DNA from: Haematobia irritans
Taxonomy: Eukaryota > Arthropoda > Insecta > Diptera > Muscidae
NCBI RefSeq assembly: GCF_050003625.1
Contig: NC_134400.1
Span: 55,556,066 to 55,620,065, forward strand
Reading direction: 5' to 3'
Length of the DNA stretch: 64,000 nucleotides
Shown in pieces: positions 11,478-22,094 of the stretch. The notes under the pieces are model-generated. The model saw only the letters and a list, made by a program, of their open reading frames with translations, was not told the DNA's origin and did not search any database. Within the stretch, counting starts at the first letter, position 1, and every line of letters starts with the position of its first letter. The position numbers were made by a program, and so were the translations under genes.

Positions 11478-12137
11478 CACTGAAAAAAAAGCATGGCCGG
11501 TTCCAAAGATTTTATCTTTACTTTAAAAATTTTGGTATTGATTCCGAGCCAAAGAAGCGGAGAATAAAAGTAAGGATACTTTTAAGGCACAATTCTCTTT
11601 TAAATTTGTTTTTTTTTTGTACTTGCTTCTAGGAAGCAAATTTTAATTTTTCGTTTTTTCAGCTGTTTTTCTTAATATGCTTTCAAAGTCCTTTAAAAAC
11701 GAGTTAACGACAATTTTATTTTCCAAATTAAGACTCGACTTCCAGTAGAAATTATGATATGTTTTAAGTAAAAAACGTCTTTAAAATAAAGTGTTGAAAA
11801 ACATGTCCTATATTTGAACGATTTTTTGCTTTGTAGTCAAGATGCAAAAAGACAACAAATTTAAAGACAATTTCATTATTTGTAAAGAATTTTTCTGAAT
11901 TATTAAAGTCAAGTTGACCTTAGCCCAAAAATTTTTTCTTTCATGTAATGATACCCATTTTTAAGTGAAATCACTTAATTATAAGGACAGTACGACTTCA
12001 TTGAAAAGTTCATCGACTTTTGGACAAGAAAAAAAAACTTTATATTAGAGAAATGCGTCTTCTATGCTAAGCAAAATTTGCATTCGTATTTTAAAGACAT
12101 GAAATCTTTGACCTCATGACAATATTTTTTGTCAGTG
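11478..12137 (+). mobile_element. MITE1 element, 660 bp, TA duplication
   Basis: CACTGAAAAAAAAGCATG at the left and CAATATTTTTTGTCAGTG at the right form short imperfect terminal inverted repeats, flanked by TA on both sides (11476-11477 and 12138-12139). Non-coding. A second complete copy at 48696-49347 has an unambiguous empty target site, which confirms these ends. TA duplication fits the Tc1/mariner/pogo group, but the transposase partner is unknown. Confidence 0.8.
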
Positions 12138-12586
12138 TAGGCTCTATAAATTTAAAAATTAGGATACAAATCCAATTTTTCAACATTCGTTTTGGGAAAT
12201 ATCAACAAAATACTCACGTACAAAAAATTTTCAGATTTAAAATCCAAACACAATAGATACTGGAAAGCAAAAATTGTTTTCTTAATTTCAAAAACTATTA
12301 TTAAGCCAAAAATTTCAAATCATCAAAATGAATATTAGCCTATGTTTGAAGCTTTTTTAATTGAAAGATTCAATATATCAGTTAATTTAAAGATTATTTC
12401 TTTAAATCACAAATGCTTTTATTTTCTTCAAAGGCATACGACTTTGACGAAAATTTCAAATATTCGAGTCCCAAATTTGAAGAACATTATTCTTCATGTA
12501 AAGATTATGATCTTTCTTTTTTTAAGAAATTTTATATTATTCGTTTTGTTTGTTATTGTTGGCTTCTCTTCAATCGTTGTAGTTGT

Positions 12587-12872
12587 TTTTGATCCCAGCT
12601 TAAAGCCATGCATTGACTAAACTACAAGTGTTGCTTAACCAACAGAGGAAAAGTATGCTTGTCAAATTTATTTGGGCAAAGCCCTATAGACTGCAAAATT
12701 GTTGGATGTACAGCTGTTTCGGAATTACCACATTCCTCATCAGCATCCTCTACTTGCAGCAAAACTATCAACCAATTATCAGATTAAATTCGGGTAATTC
12801 ACTCAACCCTGTTGGTTAAGCTACACTTGTAGTTTAGTCAATGCATGGCTTTAAGCTGAGATCAAAAACAAC
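12587..12872. repeat. Foldback element with arms of about 65 bp
   Basis: The left arm (from TTTTTGATCCCAGCTTAAAG through CAATGCATGG-complementary sequence to TTAACCAACAG, about 12587-12653) is repeated inverted on the right (CTGTTGGTTAAGC ... GGCTTTAAGCTGAGATCAAA, about 12807-12872). The loop of about 150 bp contains CAGCTGTTTCGGAATTACCA and CCTCATCAGCATCCTCTACT. A related copy with decayed arms lies at 63120-63370. Confidence 0.75.
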
Positions 12873-13059
12873 AATAATTTTATATTATTTTAAAGAAATT
12901 TGTCCTATGTTGTGTAAATTGCGTATCCTAAAATTCTGGTTGCATAATCTTTCTTAGTAGGTCAATATTTTTTCAGTGTATGTTAAGGAGATTGTAACTC
13001 CCCTTGAGCAAGTACAAAATATATTATTATTATATTATTATTCAACCGTCGAACTGAAC

Positions 13060-13066
13060 GGACGTG
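13060..13066 (+). promoter_or_regulatory. DPE-like motif in LINE 5' UTR (copy 1)
   Basis: GGACGTG matches the downstream promoter element of TATA-less Drosophila promoters, which is typical of internal promoters of insect non-LTR elements. In copy 2 the same motif starts 27 bases after the first base of the element, close to the canonical +28 spacing. In copy 1 the TTA expansion at the 5' end moves the element edge upstream. Confidence 0.5.
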
Positions 13067-13142
13067 TTTTCTAATAGCGGAGTATTTCATCGTAATAAGT
13101 ACTTATTACGAATTTCACGTGTGGTGGAAATAATAAACCACC

Positions 13143-14366
13143 ATGCAGCGAAATTCAAAGTCATCCACTGGGTTGCTAACTTCAGGGCCCAGTGGACGGG
13201 TAACGACTGAAGTTATAAATTTGGGCAGCGACCAAGAGTCAGGCCCAATTAGTCGACCTGTAGACGGGTCGACTGGCGGTGACACTTTGGCAAGTCGAAC
13301 CTTTTCTAAGGTGACGACATCAAAAGGAGGCAATCCCTCTCGAAAGAGATTCAAGGAACGAAGAAATGCTTTGTTTATCCTAAAGAAATTAGGATCAGTC
13401 GACCCAAGCACGTTGTCGGTTAACCAAACCGATTCCTTAAAATGGGCTCAAGGAATTCTTGAAGCTGGAAAAAGGGAACGATCACCGGATGAGCTACCAT
13501 CCTCTAAACGGGATCAAAGATCGTTTGCCTCAGTTGCAAAAGACAGCCTTGTGATGGCTATTATTAATAAAGGAGCATTGGACGGTATGATTCCAAGGCA
13601 AAAATGGGGGGAAATTGAGAACGCGATGTCTGGTGTCTACTCAGAGGTACGAAAAACGTTTCCCGGACCAAGTCCTCGACGGCAAGATGCTGGATGGTAT
13701 CAAGGACGATATAAGTTAATAGCTTTTGCAGACCAGAGGTCTATGGATTGCTTTAAAGCTGCATTGATGCTAATTGGTGATGTTTGGGAAGGAGCCGCTT
13801 TGGAGTTAGTCGATAAAAAAGACATACCGGCTAAACCTAGAGCACATGCATGGATACCGGCAAACCCTCCTGATCCTGAGTCAATACTAGAGAGACTAAA
13901 AGAATGTAACCCAGATCTTCCAACCGCCGATTGGAAGGTTGGTCGTTTGGATGAGGTGGATGGACCAAGACGACATGCGGTGTTTATATTAAACATAGAG
14001 TCGCTGCCACATCTAGCCCAGAACCAAGGACACGTAAGTTATGGCTTTCATGATATCCATATGAAGGTATACAAAAGCGATCAGCCAAAGGATACCGAAA
14101 CGGACAAGCCTCCGGTAGAGTCAGCAGTGAAAAAATCTCCTAGCGAAGCCGAAGGAGACATAAAACCTACAGACTATGGCGAAAATCATATGCGGGAAGT
14201 TTCTACAGGCTCAAGCCTCACCAAAGCTGAACCGCGGATTGTTGCGAGAGTCACCGAGATCTGTGAAGAGGAAGCCCTTGATGACTCAATTGAAGCGGCT
14301 GATGTGACGGTGGTTGAAAATTTGGATGGTTCTACGGTTCCTCCAGATAAATCTTCACCATTGTAA
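13143..14366 (+). CDS. LOA-type LINE ORF1 protein (copy 1)
   Basis: 407 residues from an ATG. ORF1 proteins of this group are RNA-binding chaperones that package the element RNA. The N-terminal 110 residues are rich in Ser, Thr, Gly and Pro. A compact middle region at about residues 135-320 holds GWYQGRYKLIAFADQ, RAHAWIPANPPDPESILERL and GYGFHD-like (SYGFHDIHMKVY) segments. From memory this resembles the DUF4780 domain of LOA-type ORF1 proteins. The C-terminal 80 residues are acidic (EEEALDDSIEAADVTVVE). No CCHC zinc knuckles are visible, unlike jockey-type ORF1. It overlaps ORF2 by 41 nt in a different frame. About eight residues differ from copy 2 (for example Q/E in GSD-Q-ESG and T/K in VRK-T-FPG). 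The frame is intact. Confidence 0.85.
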   Translation: MQRNSKSSTGLLTSGPSGRVTTEVINLGSDQESGPISRPVDGSTGGDTLASRTFSKVTTSKGGNPSRKRFKERRNALFILKKLGSVDPSTLSVNQTDSLKWAQGILEAGKRERSPDELPSSKRDQRSFASVAKDSLVMAIINKGALDGMIPRQKWGEIENAMSGVYSEVRKTFPGPSPRRQDAGWYQGRYKLIAFADQRSMDCFKAALMLIGDVWEGAALELVDKKDIPAKPRAHAWIPANPPDPESILERLKECNPDLPTADWKVGRLDEVDGPRRHAVFILNIESLPHLAQNQGHVSYGFHDIHMKVYKSDQPKDTETDKPPVESAVKKSPSEAEGDIKPTDYGENHMREVSTGSSLTKAEPRIVARVTEICEEEALDDSIEAADVTVVENLDGSTVPPDKSSPL

Positions 14367-17300
14367 GGCCGCTTGTGCTGCCTTAAAAGTTCTCCTGATG
14401 AAAGGAGACATAGATATAGTTCTTATTCAAGAACCATACATATATAAGAACAAGATCTGTGAATTAAGCACTCCGGGTTTCAAACTTTTACATAATACCG
14501 GTAACGATATAAATCGAGCATGTATAATTGCTAAAAACGAACTAAACTTGTTTCTGCTTCCTTCATTGAGCAATGCAGACACTGTCGTAGCCAGTCTAGA
14601 GATATCCACATGCAAATATTGGGTATCTTCGGTCTACATGGGACATTATAGGGATATGCCACCCTGTGCCGTTAAGACCTTAGTTGAGGAGTCACTAAAA
14701 ACAAAGACAAAACTCATTATGGGATGCGATGCAAATGCACATCATAGTATTTGGGGAAGTAGTGATACAAATGCAAGGGGAGAGTCGCTAATAGAGTTTA
14801 TTTTGCGTACTAACCTGGTAGTTTGCAATAAGGGAGATGCACCAACCTTCGTCACCAGGAACAGACAAGAGGTTTTGGACGTAACGTTGACCTCTCCGGA
14901 ACTGAATGATAAGATATCTGAGTGGCAAGTTTTGAGGGAACATAGCTTCTCAGATCATCGCTACATCAGTTTCAGATTGGCTGTTCGTACTTCAAAGACC
15001 ATATTTCCGCCAAATGTTAGGAAAGCTGATTGGAATAGGTATAGGGAATCGTTCAATTTGATGATACCGGAAGTGCCTGAGACAAATATGAGCACTGTGC
15101 AAGATATCGAACACGCAGTGGAGCGGATTACTAAGGCTTTCAACATTTCACTGAAAGCTGCATGCCCTAGAGGAAAGCCAAGGGGAAAAAATCGGCCGCC
15201 ATGGTGGACTACGGAGTTAAGTAATATGAGGAAATCCTGCAGGAAGCTCTTTAACAAAGCAAAGTCCACAAGAGCTCCGGAGGATTGGGACACTTACAAG
15301 ATGAATCTGAGAGAATATAAACGAGAACTGAGAAGGTCTCAACAAAACTCTTGGGATGCTTACTGTAGCAGTATTGAGAATACGTCAGAGGCTTCCAGAC
15401 TACGGAAGGTACTAGCATCCACTAACACCGCTCCAGGTTTCATTAAAACATCGGAGGGAAATTGGACAACGTCCAGTGAGGAGACGTTGGAGGTACTTTT
15501 GGACACACACTTCCCTGGAAATCAGACGGTTGAACCATGTTCCGGCGGTGTAACAGAGGCTCAGCGATCATTTCCTATCGAGGAAATTGTGTCGGAATCT
15601 AGAATAAAATGGGCTTTAAATAGCTTTGGACCATTCAAATCCCCCGGACCTGATGGAATTACTCCGGCGGAGTTACAGGCAGTGGCTGAAAGAATTATCC
15701 CCTGGTTGACGGTGATATATAAACAATGTGTAAACTTAGCATATATTCCAGAAAAGTGGAGGGAAACAAAAGTCGTCTTCATACCTAAAGCAGGAAAAGC
15801 CTCTCACTCGAGTGCGAAGGATTTCCGACCAATCAGCTTATCCTCATTCCTACTTAAGACCCTGGAGAGGATGATAGACATGTATCTTAGAACTAGCGTG
15901 GATTCAGGTTTGCTCTCGAAACGACAGCATGCATACTCGAAGGGCAGGTCTACTGAGACCGCATTGCATGAACTGGTCAGCTTTATTGAAAGCTCACTAT
16001 CTGTCAAAGAATACACAATCGTGGCGTTTCTAGACATCGAAGGAGCGTTCAATAATGTCCATCCGAGCTCGATATTAAATGGACTGACAACTCTGAATGT
16101 TGATCCAGGTATACTTAGGCTGTTAGACGAACTTCTAATGAAGAGACGTATTTCAGCCACACTAGGGCAAGCAAACATACAAAGGTATGTGAACAGAGGC
16201 ACTCCCCAAGGAGGAGTTCTATCACCTCTTCTTTGGAATGTTGCTATAAACAACCTTCTGGTTTCTCTAGAAAAAGAAAGGATAAAAGTGGTGGCATACG
16301 CAGATGATGTGGCGCTAGCAGTCAGGGGAAAATTCCCATCCACAATCAGAGATATTATACAGAGAGCTCTCCGGATGACTGAGAAATGGGCGAAAGATAA
16401 TGGTCTTGGTGTAAATCCAGCAAAGACAGAAATAGTCATGTACTGCAAAGATCGCAAAACTCCCACGGTTAGGCCCATTTCCTTAGGGGGTACTGAAATT
16501 CCCTTTGGTGAGTGTGCAAAATACCTTGGCGTTATTTTGGACAGGAAGCTAAATTTTAGGCTTAATATTGAAGAGAGGGCGAGAAAAGCCACGGTAGCTT
16601 TGTACTCGTGCAAAAAGGCAATAGGGAAAAAGTGGGGACTAAGACCAAAAATTGTGCATTGGCTATACACGGCAGTGGTTAGACCTATAATGCTATATGG
16701 TGTTGTAGTCTGGTGGCCGGCACTTCAGAAACCGACTTGTTTAGATAAAGTTCAGCGTATGGCGAGCTTATGTATCTCAGGCGCATTTAGTAAGACAGGA
16801 ATAGACTCCCTTAATGTCATGCTACATCTATTGCCTTTAGACATTTTGGCCAAACAGTCAGCTGCAACAACGGCTGTGCGGTTGCGCGAGCTATGGCTGT
16901 GGTCGGAAAAAATGTACGGTCATAGTTCGGTCCTCAAAGTAATGCCAGATGTGCCTAACGTAGTGGATTACACCCTGGCAAAACCACTTTTCGACAAAAA
17001 GTTTGAAACTCTAATTCCCAACAGTGAGGCGTGGTGTACACAGACCCCGGGGAATAAAAGATATATAGATTTCTATACTGATGGCTCCAAATTGAATGGA
17101 CAAGTGGGGTTCGGAGTATATTCTAAAGATCTGGAAATTCGAATAGCGAAAAGATTACCTAATCACTGTAGTGTTTTTCAGGCTGAAATATTGGCAATAA
17201 GAGAGGTGGTGAATTGGCTGAGAAGTAATGTTCCAACAAATATTGGCATTAATATATACTCAGACAGTCAACCTGCAATAAAATCCTTGGACTCTGTGTT

Positions 17301-17901
17301 CCTTAACTCAAAAACGGCCATAGACTGCCGCAAATCTCTCAACGAGATGGCTGAGCAGTACAATATTCACCTAATATGGGTGCCTGGTCATAGGAAAATA
17401 CCGGGGAACTGTGAAGCAGATGTGTTAGCAAGGCTAGGAACTACCTTACATATTCCAGGGGATATGCCTCTGGCCACCTGCAAGCTCTTACTGCGTGAGA
17501 AGGCTGTTATGATGGCCAATATTCGATGGGAAAATTGCAAGGGTTGTAACGACACCAAGCAAATATGGCCCCATTTAAACTTAAACCGCACACTAGATAT
17601 GCTAGTGTTCTCAAGGCGTCAGATAGCACTCCTAATATCTGCTATAACGGGTCGCTGCCTGATAGGCGAATTTGCAAAAACTATAGGTGCGAAGTATAAT
17701 GACTATTGTATAAGCTGTCATGACGTGGAGGAAAAGGAATCAATTAAACACCTCTTGTGTGAGTGTCCTACCTTTTGTGTAAGGCGTAAGCGAATTTTAG
17801 GAGCATATAGCTTTAGATTACTGGCTGACCTGGAAAACGTTAACTTAAGCAGTTTGTTAATGTTTTTGGAGCAATCTGGTTGGTTCCACAAAAGTAAATA
17901 A
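14326..17901 (+). CDS. LOA-type LINE ORF2 polyprotein: endonuclease, RT, RNase H (copy 1)
   Basis: The first ATG in frame is at 14326; a TTG lies 12 nt upstream and a TGA closes the frame at 14305-14307. Domains in order: AP-like endonuclease (about residues 1-225) with IQEPY, GCDANAHHSIWGS and SDHRYISF; RT (about 440-760) with FLDIEGAF, GTPQGGVLSPLLWN and VVAYADDVAL; RNase H (about 915-1045) with FYTDGS, FQAEI, YSDSQ and EADVLARLG; a C-terminal zinc-knuckle-like C-x2-C-x10-H-x4-C near residue 1130. All catalytic residues of EN, RT and RNase H are present. Compared with copy 2 it lacks five codons after LHIPG (15-bp deletion near 17460) and differs at about 15 residues. The start lies inside ORF1 in the +1 frame, so it needs frameshifting or reinitiation. 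It probably encodes active enzyme. Confidence 0.9.
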   Translation: MVLRFLQINLHHCKAACAALKVLLMKGDIDIVLIQEPYIYKNKICELSTPGFKLLHNTGNDINRACIIAKNELNLFLLPSLSNADTVVASLEISTCKYWVSSVYMGHYRDMPPCAVKTLVEESLKTKTKLIMGCDANAHHSIWGSSDTNARGESLIEFILRTNLVVCNKGDAPTFVTRNRQEVLDVTLTSPELNDKISEWQVLREHSFSDHRYISFRLAVRTSKTIFPPNVRKADWNRYRESFNLMIPEVPETNMSTVQDIEHAVERITKAFNISLKAACPRGKPRGKNRPPWWTTELSNMRKSCRKLFNKAKSTRAPEDWDTYKMNLREYKRELRRSQQNSWDAYCSSIENTSEASRLRKVLASTNTAPGFIKTSEGNWTTSSEETLEVLLDTHFPGNQTVEPCSGGVTEAQRSFPIEEIVSESRIKWALNSFGPFKSPGPDGITPAELQAVAERIIPWLTVIYKQCVNLAYIPEKWRETKVVFIPKAGKASHSSAKDFRPISLSSFLLKTLERMIDMYLRTSVDSGLLSKRQHAYSKGRSTETALHELVSFIESSLSVKEYTIVAFLDIEGAFNNVHPSSILNGLTTLNVDPGILRLLDELLMKRRISATLGQANIQRYVNRGTPQGGVLSPLLWNVAINNLLVSLEKERIKVVAYADDVALAVRGKFPSTIRDIIQRALRMTEKWAKDNGLGVNPAKTEIVMYCKDRKTPTVRPISLGGTEIPFGECAKYLGVILDRKLNFRLNIEERARKATVALYSCKKAIGKKWGLRPKIVHWLYTAVVRPIMLYGVVVWWPALQKPTCLDKVQRMASLCISGAFSKTGIDSLNVMLHLLPLDILAKQSAATTAVRLRELWLWSEKMYGHSSVLKVMPDVPNVVDYTLAKPLFDKKFETLIPNSEAWCTQTPGNKRYIDFYTDGSKLNGQVGFGVYSKDLEIRIAKRLPNHCSVFQAEILAIREVVNWLRSNVPTNIGINIYSDSQPAIKSLDSVFLNSKTAIDCRKSLNEMAEQYNIHLIWVPGHRKIPGNCEADVLARLGTTLHIPGDMPLATCKLLLREKAVMMANIRWENCKGCNDTKQIWPHLNLNRTLDMLVFSRRQIALLISAITGRCLIGEFAKTIGAKYNDYCISCHDVEEKESIKHLLCECPTFCVRRKRILGAYSFRLLADLENVNLSSLLMFLEQSGWFHKSK

Positions 17902-18051
17902 TAGAGAAGGTTCAGTGGTTAAGACTAGAAGTGCCCATATGTAATAGGTACTTTTAGTTAAATGTGGTATCACAATGGACTGAATAGTCTAAGTGAGCCT
18001 GAAATTTAATCGGGCTGCCACTTTAACCTAACCTAACTTAAGTACAAAATA

Positions 18052-18376
18052 AATAATATCTTCAGTTTATTTGAAATTCCCATGGAACACAGGAGGTTGT
18101 TGTAGAGTTCAAAGAAGGCATTAGATTTATTTTCGAAGTCTGAGTGGGGAGAAGTACCTCCCAGTACCTTGAAAACTGCGCTAAAGTTATATTAATTGTT
18201 TTATTCAATTGTAGATTAAATTGGCTTTCATAAGTCAGTGTATCTATGATTCTAATCACAATGCAAATTATACGCTGATGAGCTAATCTTTTAGGTGTTT
18301 TTTTTCGTCCATGCTTTAAGGTTACTTAACTAAGAAAATGTGAAATAGAAATTGTATAAACGTTTATGTTAATATA
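18052..18376. other. No gene seen; AT-rich
   Basis: No motif or repeat family recognised. The open frame on the minus strand has no recognisable domain. Confidence 0.4.
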
Positions 18377-18549
18377 CAGGGAAACGGCTCAGAAGTGGAC
18401 AACCTCGGTCGCCGCAATTCCGTCCACATTTGGGAGGTGTGCATTATGAGAGGTTAACTTTATTGTAGTAATATAGAAAAATTTCACCGCAATTGTTTAC
18501 TTTGGGGAGATGTCCGGTTTTCAGACTGTTCAAGTCAGAGGTTTCACTG
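18377..18549. mobile_element. Short pogo/Tigger-like MITE, 173 bp
   Basis: TA|CAGGGAAACGG at the left and GTTTCACTG|TA at the right. The inverted ends share CAG-N-GAAAC and are followed on each side by GTGGAC/CCGGACAT-type sequence. CAGTGAAACC ends with a TA duplication are typical of pogo/Tigger relatives; this is by recognition. Non-coding. Confidence 0.55.
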
Positions 18550-18551
18550 TA

Positions 18552-19196
18552 TCACTTATGTGTACTTTGTACTTTGCAAAATTCGCATATTCTGTTGAAT
18601 GAAAGCCAAATGGTGCAGATATACTCTATTTTAACAAAGCAATCTTATTAATTACACTTGCACTTAATCAAACTTTTCGATTGTAAGGAAATTTTATTGA
18701 AATCTGTAGTAATTATGTAAATTGCAGTAGTTTACCAATTTATATCTCAGGATATATCGATTAATGTGTAGGGACCAAATTCAATAATGAACATTGAATA
18801 CCTTCTACTTGTCGATGGATGCAATGGGTAGAAGTATGATACTTGTTGTACACAGATTATTGTTCCTATTTACTATTGAAAAATGATTAAAAATAAACTA
18901 AGAATAATTTTATGGTAAAACAAATTTGTGAATAAATCTAGAAATTATTTAAAATATTTAAAAAAATTATTTAATAATAAAAAAGTATCACAATGTTTTT
19001 TTAAATTAGAATCTTAATTGAATTTGAATAATATTCAGTTAAAAATTGTTTGAATTAATTTTATAATTAAACCAAAAATCAATTTCCACAAAAAAATATG
19101 ACCAATCTTTTTTTTTTCAAATAACAAATTAATGGGAGTTGATACTATTACTCATTACAATTTGAAGTGATTGAACCTGTTCACGTACTAAGTTTT
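18552..19196. other. No gene seen; very AT-rich
   Basis: Poly-A/T-rich sequence without a recognisable repeat border or coding signal. Confidence 0.4.
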
Positions 19197-20150
19197 TATA
19201 CCCTTCACCACTACTGTGGTACAGGGTATAATAAGTTTGTGCATTTGTATGTAACGCCAAGAAGGAGTAATCATAGACCAACCTTTTAGTATACGGATCG
19301 GCTTAGAATTAAATTCTGAGTCGATTTAGCGATGTCCGTCTGTCCGTCTGTCTGTCTGTCTGTTGATGTATTTTTGTGTGCAAAGTAGAGCTCGCAGTTT
19401 TAGTCCGATTGTCCTAAAATTTGGTATAGGGTCCTGTTTCGGCTCAAGGACGATCCCTATTGATTTTGGAAAAAATCGGTTCAGATTTAGATATAACTGC
19501 CATATATTTTTCACCGATCTGGTCATAATTGGCGTGTATATCAACCGATCTTGCTCAAATTCCGTACATCCGAATATTTTATGGGTCTCGAAAAACTTGC
19601 AAAATATCAGCAAAATCGGTTCAGATTTAGATATAGCTCCCATATATAGCTTTCGCCCGATTTACACTCATTTGCCCACAGAGGCTAATTTTTTGCCCCG
19701 ATTTAGTTGAAATTTTGCATAGGGAGTAGAATTAGCGCTGTAACTATGCGTGCCAAATTTGCTTGAAATCGGTTCAGATTTGGATATATCTCCCATATAA
19801 AGCTTTCGCCCGATTTACACTCATATGACCACAGAGGCCAATTTTTAACTTCGATTTAGTTGAAATTTTGCGCAGGGAGTAGAATTAGCATTGTAGCTAT
19901 GCGTGCCAAATTTGGTTGAAATCGGTTCAGATTTAGATATAGCTGCCATATATATGTTTTCTGATTTCGACAAAAATGGTCAAAATGCCAACATTTTCCT
20001 TGTTAAATCGCCACTGCTTAGTTGAAAAGTTGTAAAAATGACTCTAATTTTCCTAAACTTCTAGTACATATATATCGAGCGATAAATCATAAATAAACTT
20101 TTGCGAAGTTTCCTTATAATTGCTTCAAATTTAAATGTTTCCCATATTTT

Positions 20151-22030
20151 TATACCCTCCACCATAGGATGGGGGTATATTAACTTTGTCATTCCGTTTG
20201 TAACACAACGAAATATTGCTCTAAGACCCCATAAAGTATATATATTCTGTGTCGTGGTGAAATGCTGAGTCGATCTGAGCATGTCCGTCCGTCCGTCTGT
20301 TGAAATCACGCTAACTTCCGAACGAAACAAGCTATCGACTTGAAACTTGACACAAGTAGTTGTTATTGATGTAGGTCAGATGGTATTGCAAATGGGCCAT
20401 ATCGGTCCACTTTTACGTATAGCCCCCATATAAACGGACCCCCAAATTTGGCTTGCGATTGCTCTAAGAGAAGCAAATTTCATCCGATCCGGCTAAAATT
20501 TGGTACATGGTGTTAGTATATGGTATCTAACAACCATGCAATAATTGGTCCATATCGGTCCACTTTTACTTATAGCCCCCATATAAACGGACCCCCACAT
20601 TTGGCTTGCGATTGCTCTAAGAGAAGCAAATTTCATCCGATCTGGATGAAATTTGGTACATGGTGTTAGTATATAGTCTCTAACAACCATGCAAAAATTG
20701 GTCCATATCGGTCCATAATTACATATAGCCCCCATATAAACCGATCCCCCGATTTGGCTTACGGAGCCTCTAAGAGAACCAAATTTCATCCGATCCGGCT
20801 GAAATTTGGTACATGGTCTCTAACAACCTTGCAAAAATTGGTCCACATCGGACCATAATTATATATAGCCCCCATATAAACCGATACCCCGATTTGGGTT
20901 GTGGAGCCTCTAAGAGAAGCAAATTTCATCCGATTCGGCTGAAATTTGGTACATGGTATTGGTATATGTTCTCTAATGACCATGCAAAAATTGGTCCACA
21001 TCGGTCCATAATTATATATAGCCCCCATATAAACCGATCCCCCGATTTGGCTTGCGGAGCCTCTAAGAAAAGAAAATTTCAACCGATCCGGCTGAAATGT
21101 GATACATGGTGTTGGTATATGTTCTCTAATGACCATGCAAAAATTGGTCCATATTGGTCCGTAATTGTATATAGCCCCCATATAAATCGATTCCCAGATT
21201 TGTCCTCCGGAGCCTCTTGGAGGAGCAAAATTCATCCGATACGGTTGAAGTTTGGAACATGGTGTTAGAATGTGGTCTCTAACAAACACGCAAGAATTGG
21301 TCCATATCGGTCTATAATTATATATAACCCACATATAAACCGTTCCCCAGATTGGATCTCCGGAGCCTCTTGGAGGAGCAAAATTCGATCCGATCCATGC
21401 CAAAATTGGTCCATAACGGTCTATAGTTATATATAGCCGATCCCCAACCACATAAAACTTGGTCCATATCGGTTCATATTCATGGTTGCCACTCGAGCCA
21501 AAAATAATCTACCAAAATTTTAGTTTTATGGAAAACATTGTCAAAATGTTATTTCTATAGAAAATTTTGTCAAAATTTTATTTCTATAGAAAATTTTGTC
21601 AAAATTTTATTTCTATAGAAAATTTTGTAAAAATTTTATTTCTATAGAAAATGTTGTCAAAATTTTATTTCTATAGAAAATTTTGTCAAAATTTTATTTC
21701 TATAGAAATTTGTTTCCAAATTTTATTTCTATAGAAATTTTTTCCATATTTTATTTCTATAGAAAATTTTTTTCTAAATTTTACTTCTATAGAAACTTTA
21801 AACTTAATTATATACGTATTTAATCGTTTAATATATACTACGTATGGACTACCTTGTAATTTAGAAGACGGTATTAGGAAGTTTTAAGATACCTTGCCAT
21901 CGGCAAGTGTTACCGCAACCCAAGTAATTCGATTGTGGATGACAGTCTTCAGTAGAAGTTTCTACGCAATCCATGGTGGAGGGTCATAAGCTTCGGCCTG
22001 GCCGAACTTACGGCCGTATATACTTGTTTT
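20151..22030 (+). mobile_element. C-family hairpin-ended repeat, complete, nested in a B repeat
   Basis: The most complete C copy. Head TATACCCTCCACCATAGGAT; CCGT microsatellite; unit series of 144-153 bp at 20400-21480; junction GCCACTCGAGCCAAAAATAA; 29-bp minisatellite (21505-21800); AACTTAATTATATACG; then a unique stretch and the tail GGCCTGGCCGAACTTACGGC ... TATACTTGTTTTT. The target was a T run: the empty B copy reads CCATATTTTTTTACTAAC. No target duplication longer than a few T residues can be seen, as expected for Helentron-type insertion next to T, although a short duplication cannot be excluded. Confidence 0.8.
21505..21810 (+). repeat. 29-bp minisatellite within the C repeat
   Basis: About nine or ten units of 29-30 bp. 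Each carries the perfect palindrome TTTCTATAGAAA followed by ATTTTGTCAAAATTTTA. The last units diverge (TTTCCAAATTTTA). Confidence 0.85.
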
Positions 22031-22094
22031 TACTAACATTGTGTTCCACCCTAGTGCATTAGCCGACTTAAATGTTGAGTCTATAGATTTTGTA

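Larger units (their letters stand above)
11344..12978 (+). mobile_element. MITE3-family element split by two later insertions
   Basis: TA|CACTCAAAACAAAAGTTTAC at the left and ...TATTTTTTCAGTG|TA at the right bound a non-coding element with CCTTAAGGATTTTGGTATTA near the left end. It is interrupted by a complete MITE1 copy (11478-12137) and by a foldback element (12587-12872). Related pieces lie at 25265-25838, 26548-27110, 43868-43986 and 46485-46547. Without the insertions it would be about 690 bp. Confidence 0.55.
13022..18039 (+). mobile_element. LOA-type LINE copy 1: full length, both ORFs intact
   Basis: A 5.0-kb non-LTR retrotransposon with a short 5' UTR, ORF1 (13143-14366), overlapping ORF2 (14326-17901), a 3' UTR of about 135 bp and a CCTAA-repeat tail. 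It is flanked by a 12-bp target-site duplication, AAGTACAAAATA, at 13010-13021 and 18040-18051. The 5' end has an extra TTA-rich stretch compared with copy 2. Copies 1 and 2 are nearly identical over the whole length, so both inserted recently. RNase H, the ORF1 type and the short-repeat tail point to the LOA clade of the I group; this is by recognition, not by tree. Confidence 0.9.

Noticed and set aside
12342..12819. Frames of 68-92 codons around 12.3-12.8 kb as small membrane proteins
   Set aside because: They overlap MITE3 sequence and the foldback arms; the hydrophobic residues come from T-rich DNA.
15804..16670. 288-codon minus-strand frame (and its equivalent at 56023-56889) opposite the LINE RT region
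   Set aside because: Antisense shadow of ORF2; it is open in both copies only because the copies are nearly identical. No domain recognised.
20786..21451. 221-codon minus-strand frame with repeated V-Y-M-G-A-I-Y-N-Y-G-P segments, and similar frames at 8.9-9.5, 30.7-31.2, 37.8-38.6 and 53.0 kb
   Set aside because: Units of about 150 bp of a non-coding hairpin-ended repeat. Equally long frames occur on the other strand and in other copies the frames are broken.
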